From assembly GCF_033963835.1 (NCBI RefSeq), contig NZ_JAXBME010000003.1, positions 367,902 to 431,901 on the forward strand: DNA of 64,000 nucleotides, written 5' to 3'. The translations under genes and the position numbers were made by a program. This DNA is from Cytobacillus sp. IB215665. GTDB lineage: Bacteria > Bacillota > Bacilli > Bacillales > SM2101. Below the pieces are notes generated by a model that saw only the letters and a list, made by a program, of their open reading frames with translations, did no database searches and was not told where the DNA came from. How positions within the stretch are numbered: position 1 is the first letter of the stretch; the number at the start of each line of letters is the position of its first letter. Of the stretch, positions 9,245 to 17,918 are shown in pieces.

Positions 9245-9400
9245 CTGCTTTCAATTAGATTGTTTTTTCGTATTAATAAATAACCATGAAAAAACTAGAT
9301 TTTTTTGGAATCTGTTCTTCTATAAAACGGTGGGGTAAAATGACATCTTTAGCTTCTAGTTTCAGTGCGATAGCTATAAATTATACGAAAAAAACCTAGC
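9245..9400 (-). repeat. Degenerate copy of the dispersed intergenic repeat
   Basis: Blocks shared with the better copies are a TTTTTTCGTATTAA end, TCTGTTCTTCTATAAAACGGTGG and GTGCGATAGCTATAAATTATACG. The copy is strongly diverged. Confidence 0.4.
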
Positions 9401-9477
9401 TAAAAGAACTGAAAAACTAGTAACATGTTGTCTCTAATTACAGTTCTATATAGCTTCATCACAATAATCGCAACCTC

Positions 9478-9843
9478 TTATTTTCCAACTAGCACAAATA
9501 CATTTTTATCAAGTGATTCCATTACAGCAACATGACCAGACTCAGTTGAAAACGGCTTTTTAATCCATGTTATCTCTGTATTTTTGCTAAGTTCTTGATA
9601 AGTTATATTGACGTCATCTACTAGAATTTCAACATCTGTGACATTGATATTTGGATCATTTTGTAAAACAAGCTCTGAACTATTTTCTTCTGGGAATTTC
9701 AACCCTATGATTGTCCACGTTCCACCACTATCTAACTTTCTTTCTACCTTCCAGTTTTGTTTTAATCCTAAAGAAAGATAAAAATTGGTAGATTTTTGAA
9801 TATCATCTGTATAAATTGCAACACATTCTAATTTCTTAAACAT
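9478..9843 (-). CDS. VOC superfamily protein (glyoxalase/bleomycin-resistance fold)
   Basis: A 121-residue protein with one vicinal-oxygen-chelate domain built from two beta-alpha-beta-beta-beta halves: CVAIYTDDIQKSTNFYLSLGL starts the first and VEILVDDVNITYQEL the second, ending in the typical GHVAVMESLDKNVFVLV. Possible metal ligands are few, so it may be a binding protein rather than an enzyme. It would work as a dimer. GGGGGAG precedes the ATG. The substrate cannot be inferred. Confidence 0.85.
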   Translation of the reverse strand: MFKKLECVAIYTDDIQKSTNFYLSLGLKQNWKVERKLDSGGTWTIIGLKFPEENSSELVLQNDPNINVTDVEILVDDVNITYQELSKNTEITWIKKPFSTESGHVAVMESLDKNVFVLVGK

Positions 9844-9964
9844 AAATTCTCCCCCTAAATGGTATATTTTACTTATAACAATAATGTACCATCCAACAAC
9901 GACAATTTATGTCGTAATTAAAATGGACAAAATGTACGTTCTAATTGAGATGATAATATAAAAA

Positions 9965-10001
9965 AGCCTAATTTCTTAATATCAAATAAAGAAATTAGGC
10001 T
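9965..10001 (-). terminator. Strong Rho-independent terminator
   Basis: AGCCTAATTTCTT (9965-9977) pairs with AAGAAATTAGGCT (9989-10001). On the minus strand it is followed by a run of T, so it ends leftward transcription just after the 28-codon ORF at 10018-10104. Confidence 0.85.
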
Positions 10002-10017
10002 ATTCAGTTTATAATTA

Positions 10018-10104
10018 CTAAGCAGTAGCATGGATTACTTTATATACTGAAATAAAAAATAAGAATAAGAAAACAACGATTGCTAAGCTAGACAATTTAA
10101 CCAT
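10018..10104 (-). CDS. Possible 28-residue single-span membrane peptide
   Basis: The frame begins MVKLSSLAIVVFLFLFFIS and ends KVIHATA, giving one membrane span with a basic N-terminus. There is no convincing ribosome site, which lowers confidence, but a strong terminator begins 17 bp after the stop and no other gene uses it. It could be a membrane micropeptide or the remnant of a longer gene. Confidence 0.4.
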   Translation of the reverse strand: MVKLSSLAIVVFLFLFFISVYKVIHATA

Positions 10105-10253
10105 TTTGCAGATCCAGCAAACTTCCACAAAATAAACGATGAAACATCCCTGGTTTTCGTAATTTAAAACCTTTCAAATTTTATATACTTCTATGATATT
10201 GATAGCCCGCTTTGGTAGCCTAATAGAATCACATACTACAAAAATATTATTGC

Positions 10254-10547
10254 TTAATACTTCCTTAATGGACAATCCCAATCAAATCTAATTGCAGCAT
10301 CTACATATTCTCTCAAGTATTTTACATCGTTTGACTCAAGCTGAATGGGGGCAAGCGTAACATAGCATACGTTTGAGGTATAATTAATTGCTACCCTTAT
10401 AATCTCACTCTCAGAGGCATCTTCATAAAGATGGTCACAAATAAAATCACCTTTGTGGGGGATTACATTGGAACTAAAATGCTTGTAGATCTTCTCATAT
10501 TTGCTATCGTCTTCTAACTGAATTATTTGTTTTAGTGCGATCTTCAT
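10254..10547 (-). CDS. Hypothetical protein, 97 residues
   Basis: A soluble, acidic protein (MKIALKQIIQLEDDSKYEKI at the start, FDWDCPLRKY at the end) with mixed strand/helix pattern and two tryptophan/cysteine positions. No family is recognised. The ATG at 10545-10547 is chosen because GAGGGGG lies about nine bases upstream; the frame extends a few codons further with no better start. It stands alone. Confidence 0.6.
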   Translation of the reverse strand: MKIALKQIIQLEDDSKYEKIYKHFSSNVIPHKGDFICDHLYEDASESEIIRVAINYTSNVCYVTLAPIQLESNDVKYLREYVDAAIRFDWDCPLRKY

Positions 10548-10711
10548 TATAAAATTCCCCCTCATTATTTACGAAATACTTTCTATTCGTAACACTATAA
10601 CTTTAAATATTGCCACTAACTATTGGGACAAGATATTTCTATGACAAAATACCCCATTCTCTTCTCAAGCGAAGATTAAAGAGCTAGAATGATATTCTGT
10701 ATTCAAAAAAT

Positions 10712-10851
10712 AGTTTCGTACAAAATTTATTCACGTATACATCTAGATTTCGTGGCTCTTTTCTTCTATAAAACGATAATTGTTGAGTAAAGCGACACCT
10801 TAATTTTCTATTGTAGGAACTATAGTAACAAAGTTTACGATAAAAGCCTTT
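10712..10851 (-). repeat. Dispersed intergenic repeat, well-conserved copy
   Basis: In the inverted orientation this stretch matches the two copies at 14117 and 14285 over nearly its full length: AAGCCTTTTATCGTAAACTT-like end, TGTTACTATAGTTCCTACAA, the block GTCGCTTTACTCAACAATTA, TCTTCTATAAAACGATAATT and an ACGTATACATCTAGATTTCG segment, ending near TTTCGTACAAAA. A minus-strand open frame runs through it but is a by-product of the repeat. Confidence 0.8.
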
Positions 10852-11104
10852 GCAAAAAAAGTCAGTTAAAATCCGCATTATCAGTTGATCCAATTGTTCT
10901 CAATTTGAGCTTATGACCTCACCTACAATGAAATTCTCTTATTACAACATGTATTTTATAACAAATGTAATTGTTTGTAATCTATAATCATACCTACTGT
11001 GTTTATATAAGCCAAAAATTTTTTATAAAAAAAATGTCTTTTTTATAACAGAAACACGCCACAAAGAATAACTAAAACATGATGCTAGATGATTCTACAA
11101 CGAA

Positions 11105-12745
11105 TCATTGAAGATCTTTTATTAATTTTGTAAGCTCTTTAAATCTAACATCAAGTTCCTCATACTCTTTGTTATTTGGAGCCATACAGCTAAGCTTCCC
11201 TAAAACTTCTTGTCGTTCGGTATCAAGTGTTAAACGTAATTCTTCATTATCATCTCTTGTGTATAAAGATTCTTTCCCATTAATTTGCTTATAAATAGTA
11301 TGATTTGAAAATACGAGTTTAGCGTTTGTTGTTCTATCAAGAAAATAACGATCATGTGACACAACCAATAGAGTGCCATTATATATTTCTAATGTTTCTT
11401 CAAGTTGTTCACGAGAAGGCAAATCTAAATGGTTCGTGGGTTCATCTAGGATGAGTACATCTTTTTCTTCTAGAATATATTTCATTAATTTACACTTCAC
11501 ACGCTCACCCATACTCATGTTCTCAATCGGTTCTGTCCACTGACGGTCAAGGAACCCTAAATGTTTCATTAAATTACGTACGTGTCCTCTCTCTGCAAAT
11601 GACTCTTTGTCGAATAACTGTTTGGGAGTTTGAAAAAGAGGCAAGTCAAATACCTCTTGAGTTAAATAGCCGATATTTGCTGCTGAAGAAACCCATATAT
11701 CTCCTTTAGTAACTACTTCTTTTCCAGCAATCATATTTAAAAAGGTAGTTTTTCCACTACCATTTGGGCCTAAAACTGCAACCTTTTCTCCATGCTGAAT
11801 GGTAAAATTAGCATCTTTAAAAAGCTTTTGTCCTTCAAAAGATTTTGCTAAATCTTTTACTTCTAAGAACCGCTTCCCGACTTTATTGCTTGCTATTAAT
11901 GAAAAATTAATTTGGTACTCAGCCTTAGGTGCCTCAACTTTCATTTTTTCAAGTTCTTTTGCAAGACGTCTTTCTTTTGATTTTACCTGTGAATCCATTC
12001 GCTTAGCTTTTACTCGATAATATTCTTTAAAACCTTCCTGTTTTGTTGATTGAGCATGAGCAGACTTTGCCCATGATGTTAGTTGGTTCATTTGACCTTC
12101 TATTCGTTTTATCATTTTTTGTTGTTTCTCATATTCACGCTGTTGAGTTAGTCGCTCTCTTTCACGATATTCCAAAAAACTGGTGTAGTTACCACAATGA
12201 CTAATAAGTGTTTGATTTTCAATTGACCATATTTTTGTTACAACTTTATCCAAAAAATAACGATTATGTGATACGAGAATAATAGTACCCTTATAACTAT
12301 TAAGTTTTCTTATAAGGAAATCCAAACTCTGTTCATCCAAGTGGTTTGTTGGTTCATCGAGCAATAAAATGTCAGCATTTTTGGCTAGACCTTTGGCAAG
12401 ACGTGCTTTTAATTTTTCTCCTCCACTTAAACTTAAGTAGTCACAGTTTGGAACATTCCAACTCTTTAATAACACTTCCTCTTGGGGTGTAACCTCACCA
12501 AGAAAATAAGACTCTTTTTCTTGTTCAATCATAGTAATTGTAAGATCATTTTGTACGTGTTTTATATGTCCTCTTGTTGATGGAAGGTCACCGTTCAGTA
12601 ATTGTAATAAAGTTGATTTACCAGCACCGTTTTTACCTATGATTCCGATAATATCCCCTTGTTGTACATTCGTATTTATATTTTCAAAAATATTATGATC
12701 TTCAATTTCAGCTTTTATATTTTGTAACTGCAGTAGTTCTAACAT
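11105..12745 (-). CDS. vmlR: ABC-F ATPase, antibiotic-resistance ribosome protection type (VmlR-like)
   Basis: A 546-residue protein with two ABC domains and no membrane segments, the ABC-F layout. ABC1 has Walker A GKNGAGKST, signature LSLSGGEKLKARLA and Walker B ILLLDEPTNHLD; a basic, helical interdomain linker follows (about residues 185-280); ABC2 has GPNGSGKTT, SMGERVKCKLM and LILDEPTNHLD. A C-terminal extension of about 60 residues follows ABC2. Length and layout match Bacillus VmlR (virginiamycin M, lincomycin resistance), a protein that binds the ribosomal E-site and displaces drugs; the exact drug range is not predictable from sequence. An attenuator with tiny upstream ORFs precedes it, as expected for drug-induced ABC-F genes. 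Confidence 0.9.
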   Translation of the reverse strand: MLELLQLQNIKAEIEDHNIFENINTNVQQGDIIGIIGKNGAGKSTLLQLLNGDLPSTRGHIKHVQNDLTITMIEQEKESYFLGEVTPQEEVLLKSWNVPNCDYLSLSGGEKLKARLAKGLAKNADILLLDEPTNHLDEQSLDFLIRKLNSYKGTIILVSHNRYFLDKVVTKIWSIENQTLISHCGNYTSFLEYRERERLTQQREYEKQQKMIKRIEGQMNQLTSWAKSAHAQSTKQEGFKEYYRVKAKRMDSQVKSKERRLAKELEKMKVEAPKAEYQINFSLIASNKVGKRFLEVKDLAKSFEGQKLFKDANFTIQHGEKVAVLGPNGSGKTTFLNMIAGKEVVTKGDIWVSSAANIGYLTQEVFDLPLFQTPKQLFDKESFAERGHVRNLMKHLGFLDRQWTEPIENMSMGERVKCKLMKYILEEKDVLILDEPTNHLDLPSREQLEETLEIYNGTLLVVSHDRYFLDRTTNAKLVFSNHTIYKQINGKESLYTRDDNEELRLTLDTERQEVLGKLSCMAPNNKEYEELDVRFKELTKLIKDLQ

Positions 12746-12779
12746 AAAACATCACCCTTCTTTTTCAGGGAGAATAAAA

Positions 12780-12807
12780 AATCCTCCCAAATAATTTTGG
12801 AAGGATT
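12780..12807 (-). terminator. Attenuator terminator of the ABC-F gene
   Basis: On the RNA-like minus strand AATCCTTCCAAA pairs with TTTGGGAGGATT (12 pairs, one G-U) and is followed by TTTTTTATT. It lies only about 35 bp before the ABC-F start, within its 5' leader, so it would stop transcription unless the 5' arm is sequestered. The 5' arm and preceding bases (complement of 12803-12811) are perfectly complementary over 9 nt to an upstream leader segment at 12883-12891, a likely anti-terminator pairing. Confidence 0.8.
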
Positions 12808-12920
12808 AGTCAAAAAGCATTTTTGCCGTACTCAAAAAAGCTACTTATCATTACAGCTCTTTAGTATATAGAAAAATGGGCAGACTAATCCTAAGTTTTT
12901 ATTATTTGAAATATATAATT

Positions 12921-12965
12921 TCAAAAACTAAAAGTTAGGTTAGTTAACCATTGTCCACCCATCAT
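12921..12965 (-). promoter_or_regulatory. Leader with upstream ORFs for the ABC-F gene
   Basis: Two overlapping tiny ORFs are present. One is ATG GTT AAC TAA (Met-Val-Asn, 12940-12951) preceded by GGGTGG three bases away. The other starts ATG ATG at 12965 after GAAAGGA and encodes 14 residues (MMGGQWLTNLTFSF). A ribosome stalled here by a drug would cover the base of the leader hairpins and allow the 12883-12891 / 12803-12811 anti-terminator to form. Very short upstream ORFs controlling ABC-F genes are known in Firmicutes; which of these two acts is not decided. Confidence 0.6.
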
Positions 12966-13247
12966 TCCTTTCGTTTAATAGTAAATACAATTTTAACACT
13001 ATACCAAGGGTTATTCAACAATTTGCAAATTTTGAAACAATGAAGCCTATCTTTTTCTAGACTAGTTCCAGTTTGTTTGAATTAGATGCTTCAAATATGA
13101 TTTCTCTCTTGATTTACAACACTTAACTTATTTTTGGAGGTGATGTCAATTGTAATGGATATGGCCATTATTGCTATGAAACTACTTCAATTTGAGGAAT
13201 ACCTATTTTTATTTGAAATGGGCTCTTATTATTTCTTAAACGCGCTA

Positions 13248-13703
13248 TTAGTAGATTACATATAATCGCTTCAAAGCTTCATTAACTGCCCAACTTTGAT
13301 GTTCATGAAATAAGTCCTTAATTGCTTTTGATGGTTCAATCCATTCTAGAAAATGGTCTTTTTCTATTGGTTCACTTGTTTCCTTACCAATATCACATAT
13401 ATAAAAATAACCTTCACTGAAAAAGTACTTTAATTCATTAGTTGAATAAAAATACCTATTAGCACATCCTATAAAAGCACCAATATTAATGTCCATTCCC
13501 ATCTCTTCTTTAGATTCTCTTCTTAAACATTCCTCATGTGTCTCGTTTCCTTCTATTCCACCACCAGGAAGAAAGTAATTTCCATCGGCTGTTTTAATTA
13601 TGGCTACTCTTTTGTTGTGTCTATTGAAGATTACACAATAAACCGCACGTCTTAAATTGTATTCTATTCCTGCTTCTTTTTTTCCAAATGTTATAATATC
13701 CAC
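13248..13703 (-). CDS. NUDIX hydrolase
   Basis: A 151-residue NUDIX-fold protein. The Nudix box is complete around residues 48-70: PGGGIEGNETHEECLRRESK followed by EEMGM, with the conserved REx-x-EE metal ligands. It hydrolyses a nucleoside diphosphate linked to another group, or a modified NTP; which one is unknown. The start is GTG with AGGGG about ten bases upstream. It is a single gene with non-coding sequence on both sides. Confidence 0.88.
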   Translation of the reverse strand: MDIITFGKKEAGIEYNLRRAVYCVIFNRHNKRVAIIKTADGNYFLPGGGIEGNETHEECLRRESKEEMGMDINIGAFIGCANRYFYSTNELKYFFSEGYFYICDIGKETSEPIEKDHFLEWIEPSKAIKDLFHEHQSWAVNEALKRLYVIY

Positions 13704-14116
13704 GAAATTAATTCCCCTTTTGTTCTAAAATTCTTCTTAAACACTGCTTCACTAACATCAATTATTTAAATTTTTCCAAACAATCTTTTCTTCCATATTA
13801 TAGTTGTTTTTCATAATAAGAAATATATCCCATTTCCAATTTGAATTTCTAGAAGTTTTAAAATGGTAAAAATAAACTAATCATGATAAAATATTTTATT
13901 ATTATTCTATGTTGTGTATTTTTATAAAATCTAAAATTCACTACCTCATCCTCTTGGAAAAAAACAATAACAGAATAATGTCCTCTGAGAATCAATCCTT
14001 TTTAAACAAATATGATGAAACACTATTCAGTTTTATTATGATATCATCATACTCTTTTGTACGTTTGATTTATACTTTGAGTAATAAATTTCCTGTTTGT
14101 TTCTAATTACTATACG
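13704..14116. other. Intergenic, no gene supported
   Basis: AT-rich sequence preceding the tandem repeat copies. A 65-codon plus-strand frame from 13909 has no ribosome site and low-complexity composition, so I do not call it. Confidence 0.4.
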
Positions 14117-14260
14117 AAAGGCTCTTTTCGTAAACTTTGTTACTATAGTTCCTACAATAAAATTAAGATGTCGCTTTTCTCAACAATCATCGTTTTATAG
14201 AAGAAAAGATGCCACGAAATTTAGGCGAATACGTGTATAATTTTTAGTACGAAAAACAAC
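14117..14260 (+). repeat. Dispersed intergenic repeat, tandem copy 1
   Basis: It begins AAAGGCTCTTTTCGTAAACT and ends with TTTTTAGTACGAAAAACAAC, so the two ends carry inverted TTTTCGTA / TACGAAAA motifs. It is nearly identical over its first 110 bases to the copy at 14285. Confidence 0.85.
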
Positions 14261-14284
14261 ATTCTATTCGAAAACAGTCCTACC

Positions 14285-14433
14285 AAAGGCTCTTTTTGTA
14301 AACTTTGTTACTATAGTTCCTACAATAGAAAATTAAGATGTCGCTTTACTCAACAATCATCGTTTTATAGAAGAAAAGATGCCACGAAATTTAGATGTAT
14401 ACGTGCTTACATCATAGAACGTATAACAACAAT
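14285..14433 (+). repeat. Dispersed intergenic repeat, tandem copy 2
   Basis: It has the same order of blocks as the copy at 14117 (TTTGTTACTATAGTTCCTAC, TCGCTTTACTCAACAATCAT, TTTTATAGAAGAAAAGATGC, CACGAAATTTAGATGTATAC), in direct orientation 168 bp further on. The right end is less conserved. Confidence 0.85.
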
Positions 14434-14539
14434 CAATGCCAAAACAGCTTTATTTAAAGTAAACAATTTGGACTGAAAAACTTAAACCTTATAAAAGTCA
14501 CTAATTAAAGAAGCTACATATTTAGGAGGTTTTCTTCGG

Positions 14540-16837
14540 ATGAATCAAAATACTAATTCTGTTTTGGATAAAATCACTTTTGCTTACAACAAACATAAAC
14601 TTAGAAAATATAAAGAAAATGTAAAAAAGATTAAAACATTTCGTTTCGAAACCTGGAAAAAAAATCGAATGAAACAACGCTCTTTAACATTAATGCAGCA
14701 AGCGAAAAGCGGTACATCTCTTGAAGAATTATTAATTGAAGCCTATGCATTAGTTTACGAAACAGTAAAACGAGTATTGGGATTTCAGCTCTTTGATGAA
14801 CAGCTTATAGCAGGGATGGCTCTTCATGAAGGAAAAGTTATTGAAATGCAAACTGGGGAGGGTAAAACAGTTGCAGCTGTTCTCCCTGCTTATTTAAATG
14901 CATTGCTGGGAAAAGGCGTACATATTCTAACCTTTAATGACTATTTAGCAACAAGAGATGCTAAATGGATGGGTGTTATTTATAACTATTTAGGTTTATC
15001 AGTTGGTTTTATTAAAGAAGGGATGGATAAAAAAGCTAGAAAGGAAGCGTATGATGCTGATATTACTTACTTGACCGCTAAAGAAGCAGGTTTTGATTAC
15101 TTGAAAGATTCCATTTGTTATGATAACAAATCAATAGTTCATCGCCCTTTTCACTTTGCATTAGTAGATGAAGCAGACTCTATTCTTATTGATGAAGCAA
15201 GGGTTCCTCTTGTCATTGCAGACAAAGAATCTACTTCACAGGAAGATCGGAAACAATTCACAGCAATCATAAGAAATTTACAACAAGGGATAGATTATGC
15301 AACTGACGAAAATGAACGAAATGTGTATTTAACAGAATTAGGAATAAAAAAAGCAGAACAATTGTTATCCTGTGAGAACTTATTTAGGAATGAAAACGTC
15401 GATACGATGGCCTCACTCCATTGCGCTCTTCATGCTGAAGTTTTACTAAAAAGAGATATCCATTACATTATTCGAGGAGGTAGGATCGAGTTAATCGATG
15501 AACTTACTGGCAGGATTGCAGATAAAAGACATTGGCCAGATGGATTACAAGCTGCAGTAGAAGCAAAGGAAGAATTGAATATTCAATCCAGTGGAAAAAT
15601 ATTAGGTTCAATTACTTTGCACAATTTTTTAAATTTATATCCAAAAATAAGTGGGATGACTGCAACCGCAAATTCATCCATTAATGAATTTACAGAAATC
15701 TACAATTTAGAAGTGATTACGGTTCCATCTCATAAGACATGTTTAAGAACGGACTACCCACATTGTGTGTTTACTCACAAGGAAGCAAAACAAAAAGCGT
15801 TGGTGAAGGAAATTAAAACAGTTCATCTAACAGGCCGTCCTATTTTAATTGGAACTAGTAGTGTAGAGGAATCTAACAACTTGGCAATTAATTTAAACGC
15901 AACGGGTATACAGTGTAATGTTCTCAATGCAAAAAATGATGAGTTGGAAGCCGAGATTATTTCACAAGCAGGAAGGTTAGGGGCAGTTACAGTTTCAACT
16001 AATATGGCAGGTCGTGGCGTTGATATATTGTTAGGTGGGGGCTGTGCTGATGAGTATGAAAAGGTAGTAGGATTTGGTGGGCTATATGTTATAGGAACAA
16101 ACCTACACGAAAGCAGTCGAATCGACAATCAGCTACGGGGGAGAGCGGGTAGACAAGGTGATCCTGGTGCTACAAAATTTTTCATTAGTCTAGAAGATGA
16201 TTTACTTATCCGTTTTGGCATTTCTAAAGTAATACCCCCAAAGCATCGCACATTAAAACAAGATACACCTTTAACAAGTTCAAAGGTGATTCAAAAAATA
16301 GATCATATCCAACGAGTAGTGGATGGGGAAAATTTCGAGATACGAAAAACATTAAATAAGTACTCAGATATTCTTGAACAACAACGTTGTATAATTCTTA
16401 AAAAACGTCACGATATTTTATTGGATCGTGCAGTCGGGAATTTATTCTCCACAAAAGAACCTGAAAAGTATGAAAATCTATGTAAACAATTAGGAAAAAC
16501 GAAAATGCATCACATTGAAAAACGTATTACATTGCTCCAAATAGATCTGTGTTGGGCTGAACATTTGGATTATATTGAATATATTAGGGAGGGGATACAT
16601 CTTGAAAGTGTAGCTAAAAAAAATCCGTTAGATGAATTTCACAAATTGCTCATATCAGCTTTTGATAAGTTGTCCGATAAGATTGAACAAGGAATGATGA
16701 ATCAATTTCATGCTATTGTCCCTAAAAAAGAAATTAATATGGAAATGAAAATTTTAAAGCATCCTTCGGCAACTTGGACGTATATCGTAAATGATAACTT
16801 TGTTACTAGAAAAGACTCTTTATTTAAATTGTTATAA
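14540..16837 (+). CDS. secA2: Accessory SecA2 translocase ATPase
   Basis: A 765-residue SecA-family motor. It has the DEAD-type Walker A MQTGEGKTVAAVLPA (about residue 100), the YLATRDAKWMG and TYLTAKEAGFDYL motifs, Walker B LVDEADSILIDEARVPL, ISGMTATA, the second nucleotide domain with ILIGTSSVEESN, and the helicase end motif STNMAGRGVDILLGGG ... QLRGRAGRQGDPG. The C-terminal zinc/SecB-binding tail of housekeeping SecA is missing and the protein is shorter than SecA1 (about 840), both typical of SecA2. It would power export of a subset of proteins through SecYEG. No secY2, asp or glycosyltransferase genes are nearby, so its substrates are unknown. A TAGGAGG site precedes the ATG. Confidence 0.93.
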   Translation: MNQNTNSVLDKITFAYNKHKLRKYKENVKKIKTFRFETWKKNRMKQRSLTLMQQAKSGTSLEELLIEAYALVYETVKRVLGFQLFDEQLIAGMALHEGKVIEMQTGEGKTVAAVLPAYLNALLGKGVHILTFNDYLATRDAKWMGVIYNYLGLSVGFIKEGMDKKARKEAYDADITYLTAKEAGFDYLKDSICYDNKSIVHRPFHFALVDEADSILIDEARVPLVIADKESTSQEDRKQFTAIIRNLQQGIDYATDENERNVYLTELGIKKAEQLLSCENLFRNENVDTMASLHCALHAEVLLKRDIHYIIRGGRIELIDELTGRIADKRHWPDGLQAAVEAKEELNIQSSGKILGSITLHNFLNLYPKISGMTATANSSINEFTEIYNLEVITVPSHKTCLRTDYPHCVFTHKEAKQKALVKEIKTVHLTGRPILIGTSSVEESNNLAINLNATGIQCNVLNAKNDELEAEIISQAGRLGAVTVSTNMAGRGVDILLGGGCADEYEKVVGFGGLYVIGTNLHESSRIDNQLRGRAGRQGDPGATKFFISLEDDLLIRFGISKVIPPKHRTLKQDTPLTSSKVIQKIDHIQRVVDGENFEIRKTLNKYSDILEQQRCIILKKRHDILLDRAVGNLFSTKEPEKYENLCKQLGKTKMHHIEKRITLLQIDLCWAEHLDYIEYIREGIHLESVAKKNPLDEFHKLLISAFDKLSDKIEQGMMNQFHAIVPKKEINMEMKILKHPSATWTYIVNDNFVTRKDSLFKLL

Positions 16838-17580
16838 ATACGGGGGATACCCTTCATTTTATTTAGACAATATTAGGTTTAGTTAATACCTTTCCTATGT
16901 CGTAAAGTTAAGAAAAAATGTATCTACAACTATAAGGAATTATTTAAACTTTGTTACTATTGATACCTAACTAGAGCCGTAATAACCAATCTTATATAGT
17001 AATGTTAAGAATTTCAAAAATGTTCCCTAAGAAAGACGTATTTTTGATACCACTAATTTCGTTACATATTATGCAGTTAATTCCTTACTTGATAACATAG
17101 TCCAGTCGGGGTATTTGAAACCACTTAGCATAAGTCCTTATAAAATTCCCGACTGTTCTTCACAAGCTTAAAATTCTCAATAATTTCTTCGCACTAATCT
17201 TAATGAAGTTCTATTTGCTCTACCTTCGTGGTCAGGATCATTAAATTAGCAAAGTCTCATAAATGTTCTAGGAGATACTTTTCAGTTACTTCACTAATCA
17301 TTAGTCTCGGTATTTTTGTCTCATTAAATCATCTTTAATCTGTATAATTTGATTCTTTACTTTAAGGTATATAACTCTAATAATTACTAAAAACAAGTGA
17401 ATTGAATAAACTCTAACTGACCTGTTTTTCGAGTAGCTAGGTTGATACTAGAAGGAAACTAGTATCTTCATTCTAACCATTTCATTACAGTGAGCTCCGA
17501 GTATCTTCGTTGCTTGTTCTATTAATTCAGTTTTATTACATGCTCTCTTCGAGTCTAGCTACCTCATTTTAGTCAAAGAA
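16838..17580. other. Intergenic with decayed sequence, no gene supported
   Basis: There is a fragment of the dispersed repeat near 16950 (AAACTTTGTTACTATTGATAC). A minus-strand piece around 17290-17360 reads VKNQIIQIKDDLMRQKYRD before stops, which looks like a coding relic. CAGTCGGG (about 17103-17110) and CCCGACTG (about 17147-17154) could form a long-loop hairpin. None of this forms a complete gene. Confidence 0.4.
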
Positions 17581-17730
17581 TCATTTATGAAATTTCCATA
17601 TATCTTTATCCATTATTTCAATCACTTTTTTTGAGATTTCGTCTATTTCACATAAGATTTTTGAGTTTTTTTCTTCCTGAACATTATTAATATGAGTGTT
17701 TTTTTGTACTTCAGTTTTAGGATTTTCCAT
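17581..17730 (-). CDS. 49-residue ORF downstream of the AimR/peptide pair
   Basis: A short, hydrophilic, helix-prone protein (MENPKTEVQKNTHINNV... CEIDEISKKVIEIMDKDIW ... KFHK). CAGGAG lies twelve bases before the ATG, and its leader contains the hairpin CCAACATCATGTTGG (about 17760-17774). It is in the same orientation as aimR and the peptide gene and lies beyond their terminator, the position occupied by the arbitrium output gene aimX in phages. No similarity is claimed; it could encode a small effector or be part of a regulatory RNA. Too short for ordinary gene callers. Confidence 0.5.
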   Translation of the reverse strand: MENPKTEVQKNTHINNVQEEKNSKILCEIDEISKKVIEIMDKDIWKFHK

Positions 17731-17856
17731 ATTAATTATCAACTCCTGTATAGGGTTTTGCCAACATCATGTTGGTTACGCTTATTTAAAGTAATTTTTA
17801 GGATGTAATTTTTTTCTATGCACTTATAGAAAAATGTCCTACTCCCGTAAAAGTAC

Positions 17857-17890
17857 GAAAGACGTTACTCTATAAAGAGTAACGTCTTTC
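17857..17890 (-). terminator. Terminator after the signalling-peptide gene
   Basis: GAAAGACGTTACTCT (17857-17871) pairs perfectly over 15 bp with AGAGTAACGTCTTTC (17876-17890) around ATAA. It begins 28 bp after the peptide stop. The following T-tract on the minus strand is weak (CGTACTTTTACG), so read-through or a regulated function is possible. Confidence 0.75.
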
Positions 17891-17918
17891 AAACCTAAAA
17901 TATTAAATTAATAACTTA

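Noticed and set aside
13143..13265. Plus-strand 40-codon ORF (MSIVMDMAIIAMKLLQFEEY...) after GGAGGTG
   Set aside because: The ribosome site almost touches the ATG and the frame runs into the 3' end of the NUDIX gene; conservation cannot be judged.
13909..14106. 65-codon plus-strand frame
   Set aside because: No ribosome site and low-complexity composition; probably chance in AT-rich DNA.
17100..17160. CAGTCGGG / CCCGACTG long-loop hairpin as an attachment site or IS end
   Set aside because: Only 8 bp, with a loop of about 36 bp, and no transposase or target duplication nearby.
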